This document shows, piece after piece, positions 1 through 11,054 of a stretch of DNA of 64,000 nt (within the stretch, counting starts at the first letter, position 1; each line of letters opens with the position of its first letter). Below the pieces are notes generated by a model. It had not been told where the DNA came from. It was given only the letters and a program-made list of their open reading frames with translations, and made no database searches. The stretch covers positions 44,528,026-44,592,025 of the forward strand of contig CM034240.1 of assembly GCA_019916065.1 (NCBI GenBank), given 5' to 3'. The DNA is from Vitellaria paradoxa (lineage: Eukaryota; Streptophyta; Magnoliopsida; Ericales; Sapotaceae). A program made the position numbers and the translations under genes.

Positions 1-464
1 AAAAGATTATATAAAAATGCATACCCCAACCCAATTTTTTTTTTTTTTTTTTTTTTAGCCTACTAGAAATGTATGAAGATGATCACGTGACTGGCAATAC
101 AGGTTCAAGAGGGACCAAAACAATTTTCTTTCTCAGGTACGTGATGCTTTTATAATTGTAAAGGAATCTTACTTTTCAAAAAAAGTAATAACAATTGCAA
201 AGAAAAAACAGGTTCAAGATGAACCAAAGCCATTTTTTCTAAATGTCACATACATGCCAAAATCAAAGGAGGTAATAATAACAAACAACAAATCAGATAA
301 CATTAAGGGAATCCTTTTTAGTATGTCTAAATAATAGAAAAAAGGCTTCCTGAATATTAAAATGTAAGAGATGGCTACTCGATATCTTCATGTATTGAAG
401 AAAAGACCAGCAAATGGTCCTAGAACATAATAGGGGAACTAAAAGGCAGTAAAGCTAGACTAAC

Positions 465-1206
465 CCTGCTCCAACGCCCCAGCCCTTGTTGCTTGGCTTG
501 CTCTTCAAGGCGTAGCAGTTCTGCCAAGACAGGGCTAGCTTCTCCTTTCTGTTGACCCTGCTCCCTAACCTGCACCAAACCGATTCAGCTGATGCTCATA
601 CCAGTGGACACGATCAAATATTAGGAATGTATGCACAAAAGCTAATTGATGTAACCTTTGCCCAGCCTTCACCAACAACCAGCAATGCAACATTCTTATC
701 ACCAAGGAAAACAGAACCAAATTCTCGTCCTATGGATGGAACAGTATAATCCACTCTGAAAGTGACATCCTATTAAAATGCAGATTGGATACGAATAAGA
801 TATAATAATTCCAACCTGGTCGTTAAAAGGATAATATATTGCAACTACAGCTAAAATCATTTAAATGGCCACCTTTCCTATACAAAGCTTTCTCAAATAC
901 TCTCTGCTTTCCCACGCAAATGGCTCATCAACACCACCTCTACGAGCCTAGAAAGCAACGGGGGGAAGAAAGGATTAAAAAAAAAAGGAAAGAAAATTTT
1001 GATAAGCTAAAGTACGAAATACAAAATGCATAATGCAGCTTAGCTAAGCTTACCAATCTTGGGGCAATAAGAGACGATAAAGTAATTGTTTTCTCTGGCG
1101 GGATTTCAGCCTTGGTAGTGCTTCCCATTATCAACAAACTATCCCCCGAAGGAACAGCTTTCACTTTTCCTCTCAACCATCCTGTGGCTCCAGCTGTTGA
1201 TGCCAT
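465..1206 (-). CDS. TSN: Tudor-SN (staphylococcal nuclease/Tudor) protein, 5' part
   Basis: Four coding exons at 1206-1054, 947-873, 769-656 and 569-465 join in frame, all with GT-AG borders, into the first 149 residues of a Tudor-SN protein; the rest lies off the left edge. The reading begins MASTAGATGWLRGKV, followed by VPSGDSLLIM, PPEKTITLSSL, RRGGVDEPFAWESREYLR and VDYTVPSIGREFGSVF, which is the first staphylococcal-nuclease-like repeat of plant TSN1/TSN2. In the family these proteins carry four SN repeats, a Tudor domain and a partial fifth SN repeat, and act in RNA metabolism, stress granules and stabilisation of stress mRNAs in the cytoplasm. The start codon was chosen because it follows an acceptor (CTGCAG at 1227-1222) and fits the family N-terminus. 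No further exon is seen in 1-464, so intron 4 probably continues past the edge. Intact as far as visible. Confidence 0.9.
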
Positions 1207-1801
1207 CTCAACAGCTATATATCTGCAGAAGATAGGAGTTACGTCAACATCATTCATGACACAGTACCAAGAGGGTTTAGTGCTTATATGTTTAATATTT
1301 TACTTTAATGGAAAAGAAAAATAGTTTCCATATAAAGAAGTATTCTTTTTCACAGCCTTCAAAAAAAAAAAATCTTCTTTTCCACCACAAAGAAGAGTGT
1401 TTTAATTGAGTCAAAATCCTCGGAAAAACAACTCATAAATATCATGGGGCCAACAATTGCAGAATTTACAGATACACCCAATTAAAACATCAACACAGCT
1501 CAAAAACCAAAAAAAAAAAGATAAATTTCCAATTGTTAAACAAAATGCGCCCAAAGGTAAGTAACAGAAGACAAATCCAGCTTAACTATGCGCCAGAACA
1601 GGCTAACACGCGTCAATAAAAATAGGAAAACGTCATAGGTTAGAATACTAAATTGCAAACTTTATCTGGCTCATCGAATGTATAGATCATCAAGAAAAAA
1701 AGGCAAAAAGAATATTCCGATACACAAAATATGACATTTCTAAACAATCAAAAGCTCGGAAAACAATAACCACAGCCATATAATTCAAATAGTCACATCT
1801 T

Positions 1802-1836
<35 letters not shown>

Positions 1837-2560
1837 CTGCATTAGATAGAAACCGCCTTGGTCCATATCATCAATGAACCTCCAAATAATTAACACACGA
1901 ACAGACACAGAACAGACAGGCCTCCCAGAATATTCAAATGCATGCAATCGGCAACATTACACAAGATTCAAGATGATGCAAATCTGGAATCGCAAATCAG
2001 CCAAATGCAGCATCAATAAACAGCCAATCTAAATCAGCTAAATTCGGTTAATACACATATGCACGTGCATATACAGATACATATACATATACACATATAC
2101 AAAGCTAGATCTGAGAACAATACCAGACTAATCAGCGGAAAAGCCGCGTTCTCTGGATCGATCGGAACCGGGGACGGAAGAAGAGAATATCAGACCGATC
2201 CGATCACAATCCGCATAAAAATTACCGAAACTGAACAGAAAAAAGAAGGAAAAAAAAGAAAGAAAAGATTAGAAACACACTGATAGACAATTTCCACGTA
2301 TATATAGATCTACAGAGATTGACAGGGAGAAAAGTACCGAAGAGATTTGAGTTCTAGATGGAGTCGGGCGGCGGATCAGAGCAAATCGAATCTGAAAAAT
2401 ATACTAGAACCAAATTACCTATAAAACACACACGTATAGAAGGAAAACAACCTGCGGAAGGGAATTACGATACCCCTCCCTTTTGCGGAAAATTACTCGA
2501 AATACCATGCCGTTTTCTTATCCAGTCCGCCTCATGCTCGTCTTAAAATTGCTTTGCCTT
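1207..2560 (-). other. Tudor-SN 5' leader with a probable leader intron
   Basis: An acceptor (CTGCAG) ends 16 bases before the Tudor-SN start codon. A good donor (CTTCG/GTACTT on the minus strand, 2337) would make an 1115-base leader intron at 1223-2337 and a leader exon from 2338 to roughly 2550. The intron holds an (AT)n run at 1807-1836. The exon limits are inferred; transcript reads would settle them. Confidence 0.45.
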
Positions 2561-2584
2561 TGGACCCATGCGGACAGGGAACTA

Positions 2585-2680
2585 CGCCGATGTTGTGACG
2601 TAAATTTAGTGGTTAATTAGACCTAATGACCAATCACTCCTTATGATTTTGCCACGTCAGCAACACGTCATTGGCCTTGA
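2585..2680 (-). promoter_or_regulatory. Cluster of ACGT-core sites upstream of Tudor-SN
   Basis: Three ACGT cores lie close together (TGACGTAA near 2595, CCACGTCAG near 2652, ACACGTCATTGG near 2665), the core bound by plant bZIP factors. They sit just upstream of the presumed Tudor-SN leader exon. The regulatory role is an inference from position and motif only. Confidence 0.3.
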
Positions 2681-2692
2681 GGCTGTGGGCGG

Positions 2693-3271
2693 GTGTATAT
2701 ATGGGGTTAAGGGACTACAGTGAACAAATCAACTGCAGGAGCTGCAGTGGAGAAATGAATGGTTAAAATCTTTTTGCACTTAATCTAATGGTTGTAATTT
2801 ATTTTAATTAAATTTATTTTCAAAATAAAAATAAAAGTTTAAAAATTTTGATTAAAGCACCATTAATGTGGAATATTAAAGATCACGTGTTATTAAAGTG
2901 TAAAAAATCTTAGCTATTCATTTTTTCACTACAGCCCTGCAATGGATTTGTTCACTGCAGCTCCCTTGAACCCGTATATATGGGTTCCAGGGGGCTAAAG
3001 TGAAGAAATCTATTGCAGGGGCTACAGTAGAAAATCAAATGTTGAGATTTGATTGTTTTTAATCGAATGGTTCTAATTTAATTTAATTAAAATGATTTTT
3101 AAAATAAAAATAAAAGTTAAATAAATCTGATTGGAACATAATTAATGCAGAATGTAAAAAATCACTTGTTATTAAAGTGAAAATGAATCTCAATCCTTCA
3201 TTTCTTCACTACAGCTCCTACAGTAGATTTCTTCACTGCAGCCCTTCAGCCTTTGAATCCCTTATATATGT
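2693..3271. mobile_element. Two abutting MITEs with long terminal inverted repeats
   Basis: Two units of about 290 bp lie end to end (2693-2980 and 2975-3271). Each begins TATATATGGG and has inverted ends of roughly 60-75 bases carrying CTACAGTGAA / TTCACTGCAG motifs, with an AT-rich centre. The units are clearly related but well diverged. No coding capacity. They are short non-autonomous foldback/MITE elements; I could not define target duplications, so the superfamily is open. Confidence 0.65.
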
Positions 3272-3802
3272 TCCGTTGAGAGAGAAAATAGTGATGAAAT
3301 TGATGTATATACAGCCTTCCTCTTTTCAAATTCCATTGAAATTTGTTACCATTTATTCACGAAAAAATATTGTATTTAATATATGTTTAGAGTGACAACA
3401 AATTAGATAAAGTGAATTAATTTATAAATTTGTAATTCTTACAATGAAATAAAAAGTTAATAATTTTTAGAAATTTTTAAAATTTTTTATCGATTTTTTA
3501 ATAAATCAAACGCATCCTAAATTTTAAGAAAAAATAGAAACAAAAGTTGAATTTATTTATTTAAATTTATTACATAATTTGACTTGAGTAAATTCCCTTC
3601 TCCCTCTCTCTCTCCCTTCCTCTCTCCGAGAAAATAAAAGATGTCTATTAAAGTTATTATGAAAATTAGTTTGTTCTTGTAACTCAGTAGTATAATTACC
3701 GTTAATAAAAGTAAAAGATTGTATCTTATTTATTTTGGTTCTCCTGTATTGAAAATTTTCATTTACTGTATGTTTAATTGAGAAAAAAAAAATTATACTC
3801 TT
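3272..3802. other. Gene-free AT-rich stretch
   Basis: No splice-consistent or conserved reading frame is seen on either strand. Contents are AT-rich low-complexity sequence and a short CT-rich run near 3595-3630. Confidence 0.6.
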
Positions 3803-4365
3803 GGGCCATGTTTGTTGGCCGGATGAGAGAGGGGATTGGAGAAATAATCCGTGGGACCCACTAGTGAAATGTTTGTTTTGGTTTTTGGTTAATCCGTGGG
3901 TCCCATGGATTGGATGAATTGTGAGGAGTTTTGTCGGATGAGTAATGCCGTGGGGCATGTGGTATTATACCCTATCTCTGGATTTATTTTCCTCCAAGAT
4001 TCAAATATTCAAAATTATTTTCTATAACATTACATATTAAATTACATTTTTTATCCCACTTTATGGCTCCGTTTGGAGCTACATAAAATAAAATAAAATT
4101 TTACAAATCTCTACAAATACGAATTATGAGACAGTAAAATTTAAATTTTTCACTCACTGCACGAATTACGAGACATTTACTTTTACAATTTTATTTTATT
4201 TTATACACTTTTATACAACTCCAAACACACCCTATATCCCATCAACCAAACATAAAAAAATTAATTCCACATAAAAAATTAATCTCATCTTTTATCCAAT
4301 CTCATATATTATCTATGGTATTATTTATCCTCCATCATCCAATTCTTTCAAACAAACATAACATT
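3803..4365. mobile_element. Probable MITE carrying a nested second MITE
   Basis: Outer ends read GCCATGTTTGTTGG (about 3806) and, reversed at the other end, ATGTTTGTTTGAAAG (about 4360), an imperfect terminal inverted repeat. A second element with ends GGCTCCGTTTGGAG and CCAAACACACCC sits inside at 4068-4232. No coding sequence. Confidence 0.5.
4068..4232. mobile_element. MITE of the GTTTGGAG family, nested copy
   Basis: About 165 bp, with ends GGCTCCGTTTGGAG and (reversed) GGGTGTGTTTGGAG, plus conserved inner blocks TACAAATCTCTACAAATAC and CACTCACTGCACGAATTA. The same family recurs at 4932-7706 (split by an insertion), 28757-28908 and, more diverged, at 35877-36050, 55833-55997 and 58070-58212. 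Tourist/Harbinger-like ends, but the superfamily is not proven. Confidence 0.65.
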
Positions 4366-4931
4366 TGTGTATTGGGTTTCTTTAAGTTGCAATGGGGAGA
4401 ATACATTTAAGAAAATAATTTTATTCTCAAAACGCATACCTTTCTAATTTTCTATTAATCTTATGAGTAAATTACACTTATCTCTTTTTAACATTTGAGT
4501 AATTACACTTATTATGCACAATATTTAAAAGTTACATTTACTTCCCTTATTTTAAAATATTATTAACATTGATCTCCTTCAATAAATCAATAATTAAAAT
4601 TTAATATAAAATGTTAAACTAATCAAAATTTTAGGTATTTTTTTCATTTTATCTCTCCCTTTCTCACATCTTGTCAATTTTGTTTACAAAAATTTTCAAA
4701 AACTTCTTATTTTTACTTATTTTTGCTCATTTTTTGATATTTTTGTAAAGAAAATTGATAAATATGAGAAAATAAAAGATAAAATAGAAAAAATACCTAA
4801 AATTTTAATTATTTTAACATTTTTTGTTAAGTTTTAATAGTTGATTTTATCAAAAGAAAGCCAAAGTTAACAAAAACCCAATCTTACTAAGATTGTACGC
4901 CGAATTAATGATCAACCCAATTGTGCTATAT
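4366..4931. other. Gene-free AT-rich stretch
   Basis: Nothing recognisable: AT-rich sequence with homopolymer runs and no conserved frame on either strand. Confidence 0.55.
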
Positions 4932-4964
4932 CGGCTCCGTTTGGAGCAAAACAAAATAAAAATA

Positions 4965-7561
4965 GGGATTTTTGGAGGCCGGTCACTATTTATGGACTTA
5001 TAAAGATTTAAGTCATACCCAAAAATCTTATTTGTGAATAAGTCACACTTGCAACAAAAAGACCAAAAAGGATATCACGCGTTTTTCACTACATTTCAAA
5101 ACTGTCAGTTTTATCCGAAAATAGTGCACACTTTACTCATAACTTCCGTGACTTTCCATCTTCTTTATAAAGCAAATAAAACTGATTTTTGGAAACAAAA
5201 TCAAAACTATTTGAGAAAAACCTAATTCTGCGACTTTTCATCTTCTTTACAAAATAAGCAAAACTGATTTTTGGAAACAAAATCAAAACTATTTAGGAAA
5301 ACAGTACCACATAATAAAACAATACCGCATAAAAAATAATACCACATAATAAAACATTATCGCAGAAAAACAGTACCGCATAAAAAACAGTACCACATAA
5401 TAAAACAGTACCACATAATAAAACAGTACCGCATAAAAACAGTACCGCATAATAACAGCACTATTCTTTGCATGATATAGTCATGCGGTACTGTTTTTGA
5501 ACGAACATGCATCCTAAAAAAAACAGCACCGCAGACATGTGGTACTGTCACACATGCGGTACTGTCGGTCATTCGTTTGATATGTGAACTATTTTTGTGT
5601 TTACATGTGATGTTTGCATGATAGAGTCCTGCGGTACTGTTTTTGAACGAGCATGCATCCTAAAAAAAACAGTACCGCAGACATGTGGTACTGTCACACA
5701 TGCGGTACTGTCGGTCATTCGTTTGATATGTAAACTATTTTTGTGTTTACATGTGATGTTTGCATGATATAGTCATACGGTACTGTTTTTGAACGAGCAT
5801 GCATCCTAAAAAAAACAGTACCGCAGACATGTGGTACTGTCACACATGCGGTACTGTCGGTTATTCGTTTGATATGTGAACTATTTTTTGTGTTTACATG
5901 TGATGTTTGCATGATAGAGTCCTGCGGTACTATTTTTGAACGAGCATGCATCCTAAAAAAAACAGTACCGCATACATGTGGTACTGTCACACATGCGGTA
6001 CTGTCGGTCATTCGTTTGATATGTGAACTATTTTTGTGTTTACATGTGATGTTTGCATGATAGAGTCCCGCGGTACTGTTTTTTAACGAGCATGCATCCT
6101 AAAAAAAACAGTACCGCAGACATGTGGTACTGTCACACATGCGGTACTGTCGGTCATTCGTTTGATATGTGAACTATTTTTGTGTTTACATGTGATGTTT
6201 GCATGATAGAGTCCTGCGGTACTGTTTTTGAACGAGCATGCATCCTAAAAAAAACAGTACCGCAGACATGTGGTACTGTCACACATGCGGTACTGTCGGT
6301 CATTCGTTTGATATGTGAACTATTTTTGTGTTTACATGTGATGTTTGCATGATAGAGTCCTGCGGTACTGTTTTTGAACGAGCATGCATCCTAAAAAAAA
6401 CAGTACCGCAGACATGTGGTACTGTCACACATGCGGTACTGTCGGTCATTCATTTGATATGTGAACTATTTTTGTGTTTACATGTGATGTTTGCATGATA
6501 GAGTCATGCGGTACTGTTTTTGAACGAGCATGCATCCTAAAAAAAACAGTACCGCGGACATGTGGTACTGTCACACATGCGGTACTGTCGGTCATTCGTT
6601 TGATATGTGAACTATTTTTGTGTTTACATGTGATGTTTGCATGATAGAGTCATGCGGTACTGTTTTTGAACGAGCATGCATCCTAAAAAAAACAGTACCG
6701 CAGACATGTGGTACTGTCACACATGTGGTACTGTCGGTCATTCGTTTGATATGTGAACTATTTTTGTGTTTACATGTGATGTTTGCATGATAGAGTCCTG
6801 CGGTACTGTTTTTGAACGAGCATGCATCCTAAAAAAAACAGTACCGCAGACATGTGGTACTGTCACACATGTGGTACTGTCGGTCATTCGTTTGATATGT
6901 GAACTATTTTTGTGTTTACATGTGATGTTTGCATGATAGAGTCCTGCGGTACTGTTTTTGAACGAGCATGCATCCTAAAAAAAACAGTACCGCAGACATG
7001 TGGTACTGTCACACATGCGGTACTGTCGGTCATTCGTTTGATATGTGAACTATTTTTTGTGTTTACATGTGATGTTTGCATGATAGAGTCATGCGGTACT
7101 GTTTTTGAACGCGGTACTGTTTTTGAACGAGCATGCATCCTAAAAAAAACAGTACCGCAGTCATGTGTTTAAATACGTAATCCAGATCTGTATATATTCA
7201 TTCGATCGACGTTAATCTCACAGCGTAAACTCGCGTAATCCGTGTGTATTCCTTCGTATGTAATCCTTTAACAGATTTTTATTTCACTATATGTTCACGC
7301 AATTGATAAGGAATGAAACAGAAACGGAAAACGTGATTATCGGTTCCATAATTTTCGGCAACTTCATCTCAGTTAATTATAGAAAAAGGGCATTTAAGTC
7401 ATATTATAAATAATATTTAAAACAAACTTGTGGGACCCACTCAAAAGTATGACTTAAATACAAAACTTTTCACATTAATGTGACTTAAAAGTAATATTTT
7501 TTTTTGAGTGTGACTAATAACTTTAAAAGATTACCAAGTATGACTTGGATACAATTTTTCG
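4965..7561 (+). mobile_element. Mutator-like non-autonomous element, copy A, with minisatellite
   Basis: Bounded by a perfect 9-bp direct repeat (ATAAAAATA), the target-duplication length typical of Mutator-like elements. One terminus begins GGGATTTTTGGAGGCCGG; the other, read inward, begins CGAAAAATTGTATCCAAG. The ends are not strong inverted repeats, but subterminal blocks AAGTCATAC, ATCTT and AGTCACACT occur in the same order inward from both ends. The middle (about 5470-7165) is a tandem array of a 146-bp unit. No transposase is visible; the small open frames in the array are by-products of the repeat. Two further copies lie at 26237-27796 and 27818-28745. Confidence 0.75.
5470..7165. repeat. 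146-bp hairpin minisatellite array, about 12 units
   Basis: The landmark CATGCATCC recurs at steps of 146-147 bases (for example about 5651, 5797, 5944, 6090, 6236), with a slightly longer last step. Each unit contains the inverted pair GCGGTACTGTTTTT ... AAAAACAGTACCGC with a roughly 20-base loop that itself contains GCATGC, plus two more GGTACTGT motifs. Units differ by only a few bases, so the array looks recently homogenised. A shorter array of five units is in the copy at 26237-27796. Confidence 0.9.
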
Positions 7562-7706
7562 ATAAAAATAAAATCTTACAAATCTCTATAAACACGAATT
7601 ATGAGACAACAAAATTTAAATTCTTCACTCACTGCACGAATTAGGAGATATTTACTTTAATAATTTTATTTTATTTTATACACTTTTATACAATTCCAAA
7701 CACACC

Positions 7707-7883
7707 CATTATTTAATGTGATTATTAATTCTTTCCATCTGATTTTGTTCAAAAAATAAATAAATAAGTAAACTTATTTTCTCTTATATGTTTCCTTTCG
7801 TTTGTGTAATTATTTTCAATTATACGACAATAAAATAATAATAATAATAATAATAATAACAACAACAATTGAATGATAATAAG

Positions 7884-7922
<39 letters not shown>

Positions 7923-8064
7923 GATAAGAGGTTGGACTAAAGGAATCTGTATTGTCTATGATACTCATTGAATTATGAGACACACTGCAGCGTGAAACTC
8001 ACGTTTCCAATAACTTCTATGAACTTTGCAAAATTTTTATAATAACGATGAATTTCAACTCTCT

Positions 8065-8099
<35 letters not shown>

Positions 8100-8927
8100 A
8101 TATCTCTTGTGTTTATTGTTTAATTACAAAATCTCTTAAACTTCTAGAAAAAAAAAAAAAGAATTGAACCAATCCTCCTCAAATATTATGTCTAAGTGAA
8201 ACAGTTAAAATTTTAATTTTTTACCAACAATGTCATCCTTGCACAAGAAAAACAATGACTTGTCCGGAATTGAATGACAAAGTATATATAGAAGACTTAA
8301 TGGACCAAAAATTTTTTACCCCTCTCTAGTTTAAAAACAAACACGTAACCCTATTGTAAACTAAAATATAAAAGTAATAAAAATATTAAATTTAATTAAA
8401 TTTATATCACATGAGTTATATAAATTTATATGTAGTTATTCAAAAAAAATAGTATTAAGAAAAATAAGGTAAATTAAGCCTGTTTAAAAAAGAACATATT
8501 ATTTTATTTCAACATAAGAACAAGTAAAATTATATTTTTATGTATTTATTTTTGTAAAAAAAATTTCCGTTAACTAATTTTGACTTATGAGTTATAAAGT
8601 CAGTTAAATTTAACAAATTAAGTTTTACATTTTAGTCAAAAACATAAAATGTTTAGTATTGACTTTTAAATTAAAAAAAAATCATGTTTTTTTTTCAAAC
8701 TAAACCCAATAGATAAAGTGTAATTACCCTTATATAAAATTATACAAAAACATTTCTTTTATTGCTCCTACTCCACATCTAACAAGAAGACAATATATCT
8801 TCCACATCTAACAAGAAGACAATATATCTTCATAATCACAAGTCATTGAACCTGCAATGCTTCACAACTCTAACATCAACCAATCGGAGCGAATGAGGCA
8901 TGCGTTACAAATCACATGTGCAAACAA
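7707..8927. repeat. Gene-free stretch with microsatellites and a short tandem duplication
   Basis: Contains an (AAT)n run near 7830-7860, (GT)n at 7883-7920, (CT)n near 8069-8094, and a 30-base tandem duplication with core ACAAGAAGACAATATATCTT at about 8772-8832. The rest is AT-rich with no recognisable gene. Confidence 0.75.
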
Positions 8928-8938
8928 GTGAACTAAAT

Positions 8939-9201
8939 AGCCTCGAAAGGGGTAGTCGAGTTGGTTCGGATGGGGGCTGAAGGACCTGGGACCAATAGGT
9001 CCCGAGTTCGACTACTCTTGGGAGCAGTCATTCTTCTAATCGTGGAGGGTCATTTAACAGCCTTCTCGGCTAAACCGGTCAGCCAGGGCTTGTCTAGCCT
9101 GGTTTATCTCCTCGTGGTTCTTTGCCGGTTAAAGTCACGGGGCAGGCTTCACCCAGTGCGCACCTATGGGTAGCGGTTGCAGGTTTCTCTCCGACCCAGA
9201 A
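8939..9201 (+). mobile_element. tRNA-derived SINE (Au-SINE-like)
   Basis: The 5' part carries a pol III A box (TAGTCGAGTTGG at about 8952-8963) and a B box-like GAGTTCGACTA at about 9003. The 3' part contains CCAGTGCGCACCTATGGGTA and GCGGTTGCAGGTTTC, close to the tail of the plant Au SINE family as I remember it. It is flanked by near-identical 11-base repeats, GTGAACTAAAT (8928-8938) and GCGAACTAAAT (9202-9212). The spacing and lack of a cloverleaf argue against a working tRNA gene. Confidence 0.75.
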
Positions 9202-9212
9202 GCGAACTAAAT

Positions 9213-9755
9213 CTAAAATATTTCAGGTAAGTCATTATTAACCTTTGAAATGATAACTTGACCTTATGCCTGAATGACTTAATCAGTCAAACCCGTTAAT
9301 CCCTCAATGGATCAGGTTATGGTAGAAATTGATTTGTTGAACCTAACTCGACCACTCGGGAAGTTACTAAAACACACACAAAACTCGACCAATTAAATTA
9401 AAAAGTGCCAAGGACTAACAGTTTCCAAAATGGTTAACTCCTTTGATCCATTAAGAATAAAAAAAAAAAGTTCTAAAAAATAATAGAATATATTTTAAAA
9501 TCAAGTAATTTTAAGGAATAATAAATAAAATATAATTTTAAATAAAAATTAACGAATTAACGGGTAACCTATTTTACCTAACCTAAACTCTTTAACAACA
9601 TGTTTTCTTAAAATGTGTTAATGGGTTAGTCAAAAGAATTCAAAAATATAATGAATTCGACCCATCGATTCCTTAAAAAATATTAATTAAGTGTAGGAGT
9701 AATTATTTTTTTTTTAATTTCTATTTGTTTTACTAAAACACACACAAAATTTCAT
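9213..9755. other. Gene-free AT-rich stretch
   Basis: No recognisable gene or repeat boundaries; AT-rich with short A and T runs. Confidence 0.55.
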
Positions 9756-10640
9756 ATTCCAATTTTTATTAAAATTTTGACTTCCAAACCATGCCTTAAT
9801 CTCGAGACATGGAAATATGGTGGTGCTTCTGTAAGTTTTTTTTTTTTTTTTTTTTAATTTTATTTCTCCCTTTGGAGTCTTGGCCTTCGGGCCCTCCCTC
9901 GTCCATGACCCTTCACGTTAGGAGTAAGAAAAAATAAGATAAATTGAGATAAAATATGATTTAGGATTAATTTTGGCAAATTTTTTTCTAAAAAGTAGAA
10001 AATCGTGGGAACGATTTTTCAAATCCGTTCCCACAAATTTAAAAAAATTCACAAAAAATAACGATAATGGTACTCGTTTGAAAATTTTTGACACACACGA
10101 AAAATATGATTATATAAAAAATTTACACATTCGGTTAACCTACTTTTAGATTTTTTTTGTTTTTTCAGCGAAATATTGAAATTTTTTGAAATTAGCGATG
10201 GCAGGAAAATTAAAGGTTGAGGGATTGTTGAAGATTTATAGAATTTTTTTAAAGATTTTTTTTATGCCAAACCGACCCTAATGTCTTTTTGTAATAATCT
10301 TTACATCATCCAGTTTAACTGATATTTGATTGAATCTCCAGCTGCGGTGCATGACTTTTGATCGATCATGTCATGAGCTTGTCTGATCTTATAAGAGAGA
10401 CAAACAGTCAAGTAGATTGACGCGGATAAAGCTTTGGTATTACCTGCAGCAGAAGCAAACGAAAGAACACCAAGAAAGTGACCTTACAAACTCTCTCTCT
10501 TTGAAAGTAAATTCACTTTAATTACAATAACACCATTGCTCCACTTTCTGGTAAAATTTACTGGTTCACTACAATTTTCCAAATCTATAAGGGGTGTGGG
10601 ATGAGATGGATCTCCCACCCACATAAAAAAAAAAAAAAAA
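9756..10640. repeat. Copy of the amidase 3' flank (matches 17066-17590)
   Basis: Blocks shared with 17066-17590 in the same order and orientation include GGAAATATGGTGGTGCTTCT, GACGCGGATAAAGCTTTGGT, TTTGAAAGTAAATTCACTTT and TCCACTTTCTGGTAAAATTT. The 17-kb copy lies just downstream of the amidase stop codon, probably in its 3' UTR, so this is likely a relic duplicate of that region. The present copy is interrupted by a MITE at 9914-10280 and carries an added A-run near 10624-10641. Confidence 0.8.
9914..10280. mobile_element. MITE of the GGCCCCGTTTGG family, copy 1
   Basis: About 365 bp. Closely matches 60747-61110 and, inverted, 57455-57815 (shared blocks: CAAATCCGTTCCCAC, GGTACTCGTTTGAAA, TTACACATTCGGTTAA). 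The unoccupied site is preserved in the related flank at about 17220-17235, showing the insertion came after that duplication. Confidence 0.75.
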
Positions 10641-10689
10641 AGAAATGCAATAATCTTTAACTTGACAAGAATACAGGGCATTAAAAACT

Positions 10690-10770
10690 GCTAATGGGTC
10701 AATCAATTGGAACACTAATATGATGGACCTTCACTTTTGATGCTGAGAACCAAATGAGCTATTACCTGGT
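10690..10770 (-). pseudogene. Relic copy of the DEN1 gene 3' end
   Basis: About 75 bases match 12393-12468, the 3' flank and last codons of the DEN1 gene (shared: TAATGGGTCAATCAATTGGA, followed by related text up to AAATGAGCTA). Nothing of the catalytic domain is present, so this is a non-functional end fragment in the same orientation as DEN1. Confidence 0.65.
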
Positions 10771-11054
10771 ATCAAACATATGGTACAGTCTGTCCAGCCA
10801 AAAAATAAACAAACAAAAGAAAGGAGAAAGGGGTGAGTTTTTATTAGCCAACACCAAAGGAACTTAAAAACCAGAGTTCAAATAAAAGAACCCTCGTCAA
10901 AGTAGTGAAAATAACGAAATTCATAGTTCTAAGAAATTCCTACTGGCATAATGTAAGTATGTATATAAAATGATGATACCAGACGCATACGGTAATAGAA
11001 TTTCAAAAGACTTGTAAAGTTTTTTTAAACCACGTTGAGCATTGTTAAACCTAC

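Larger units (their letters stand above)
4932..7706. mobile_element. GTTTGGAG MITE split by a 2.6-kb Mutator-like insertion
   Basis: The left end of the MITE (GGCTCCGTTTGGAG, 4934 on) stops at 4964 and its remainder (TCTTACAAATCTCTATAAAC to CCAAACACACCC) resumes at 7571-7706. The interruption is exactly the element at 4965-7561, and the 9 bases ATAAAAATA are present on both sides (4956-4964 and 7562-7570). Removing one copy and the insert gives a normal-length MITE. Confidence 0.75.

Noticed and set aside
5470..7165. Regular repeats with palindromes that look like a CRISPR array
   Set aside because: The 146-bp units are continuous tandem repeats without unique spacers, in a plant genome and inside a transposon.
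5715..7172. Open reading frames rich in Cys/Thr/Val on both strands of the minisatellite
   Set aside because: They arise from the repeat itself, shift frame every 146 bases and appear on both strands.
8952..9013. Possible tRNA gene
   Set aside because: A and B boxes are present but no cloverleaf or anticodon arm can be formed, and the unit is a flanked SINE.
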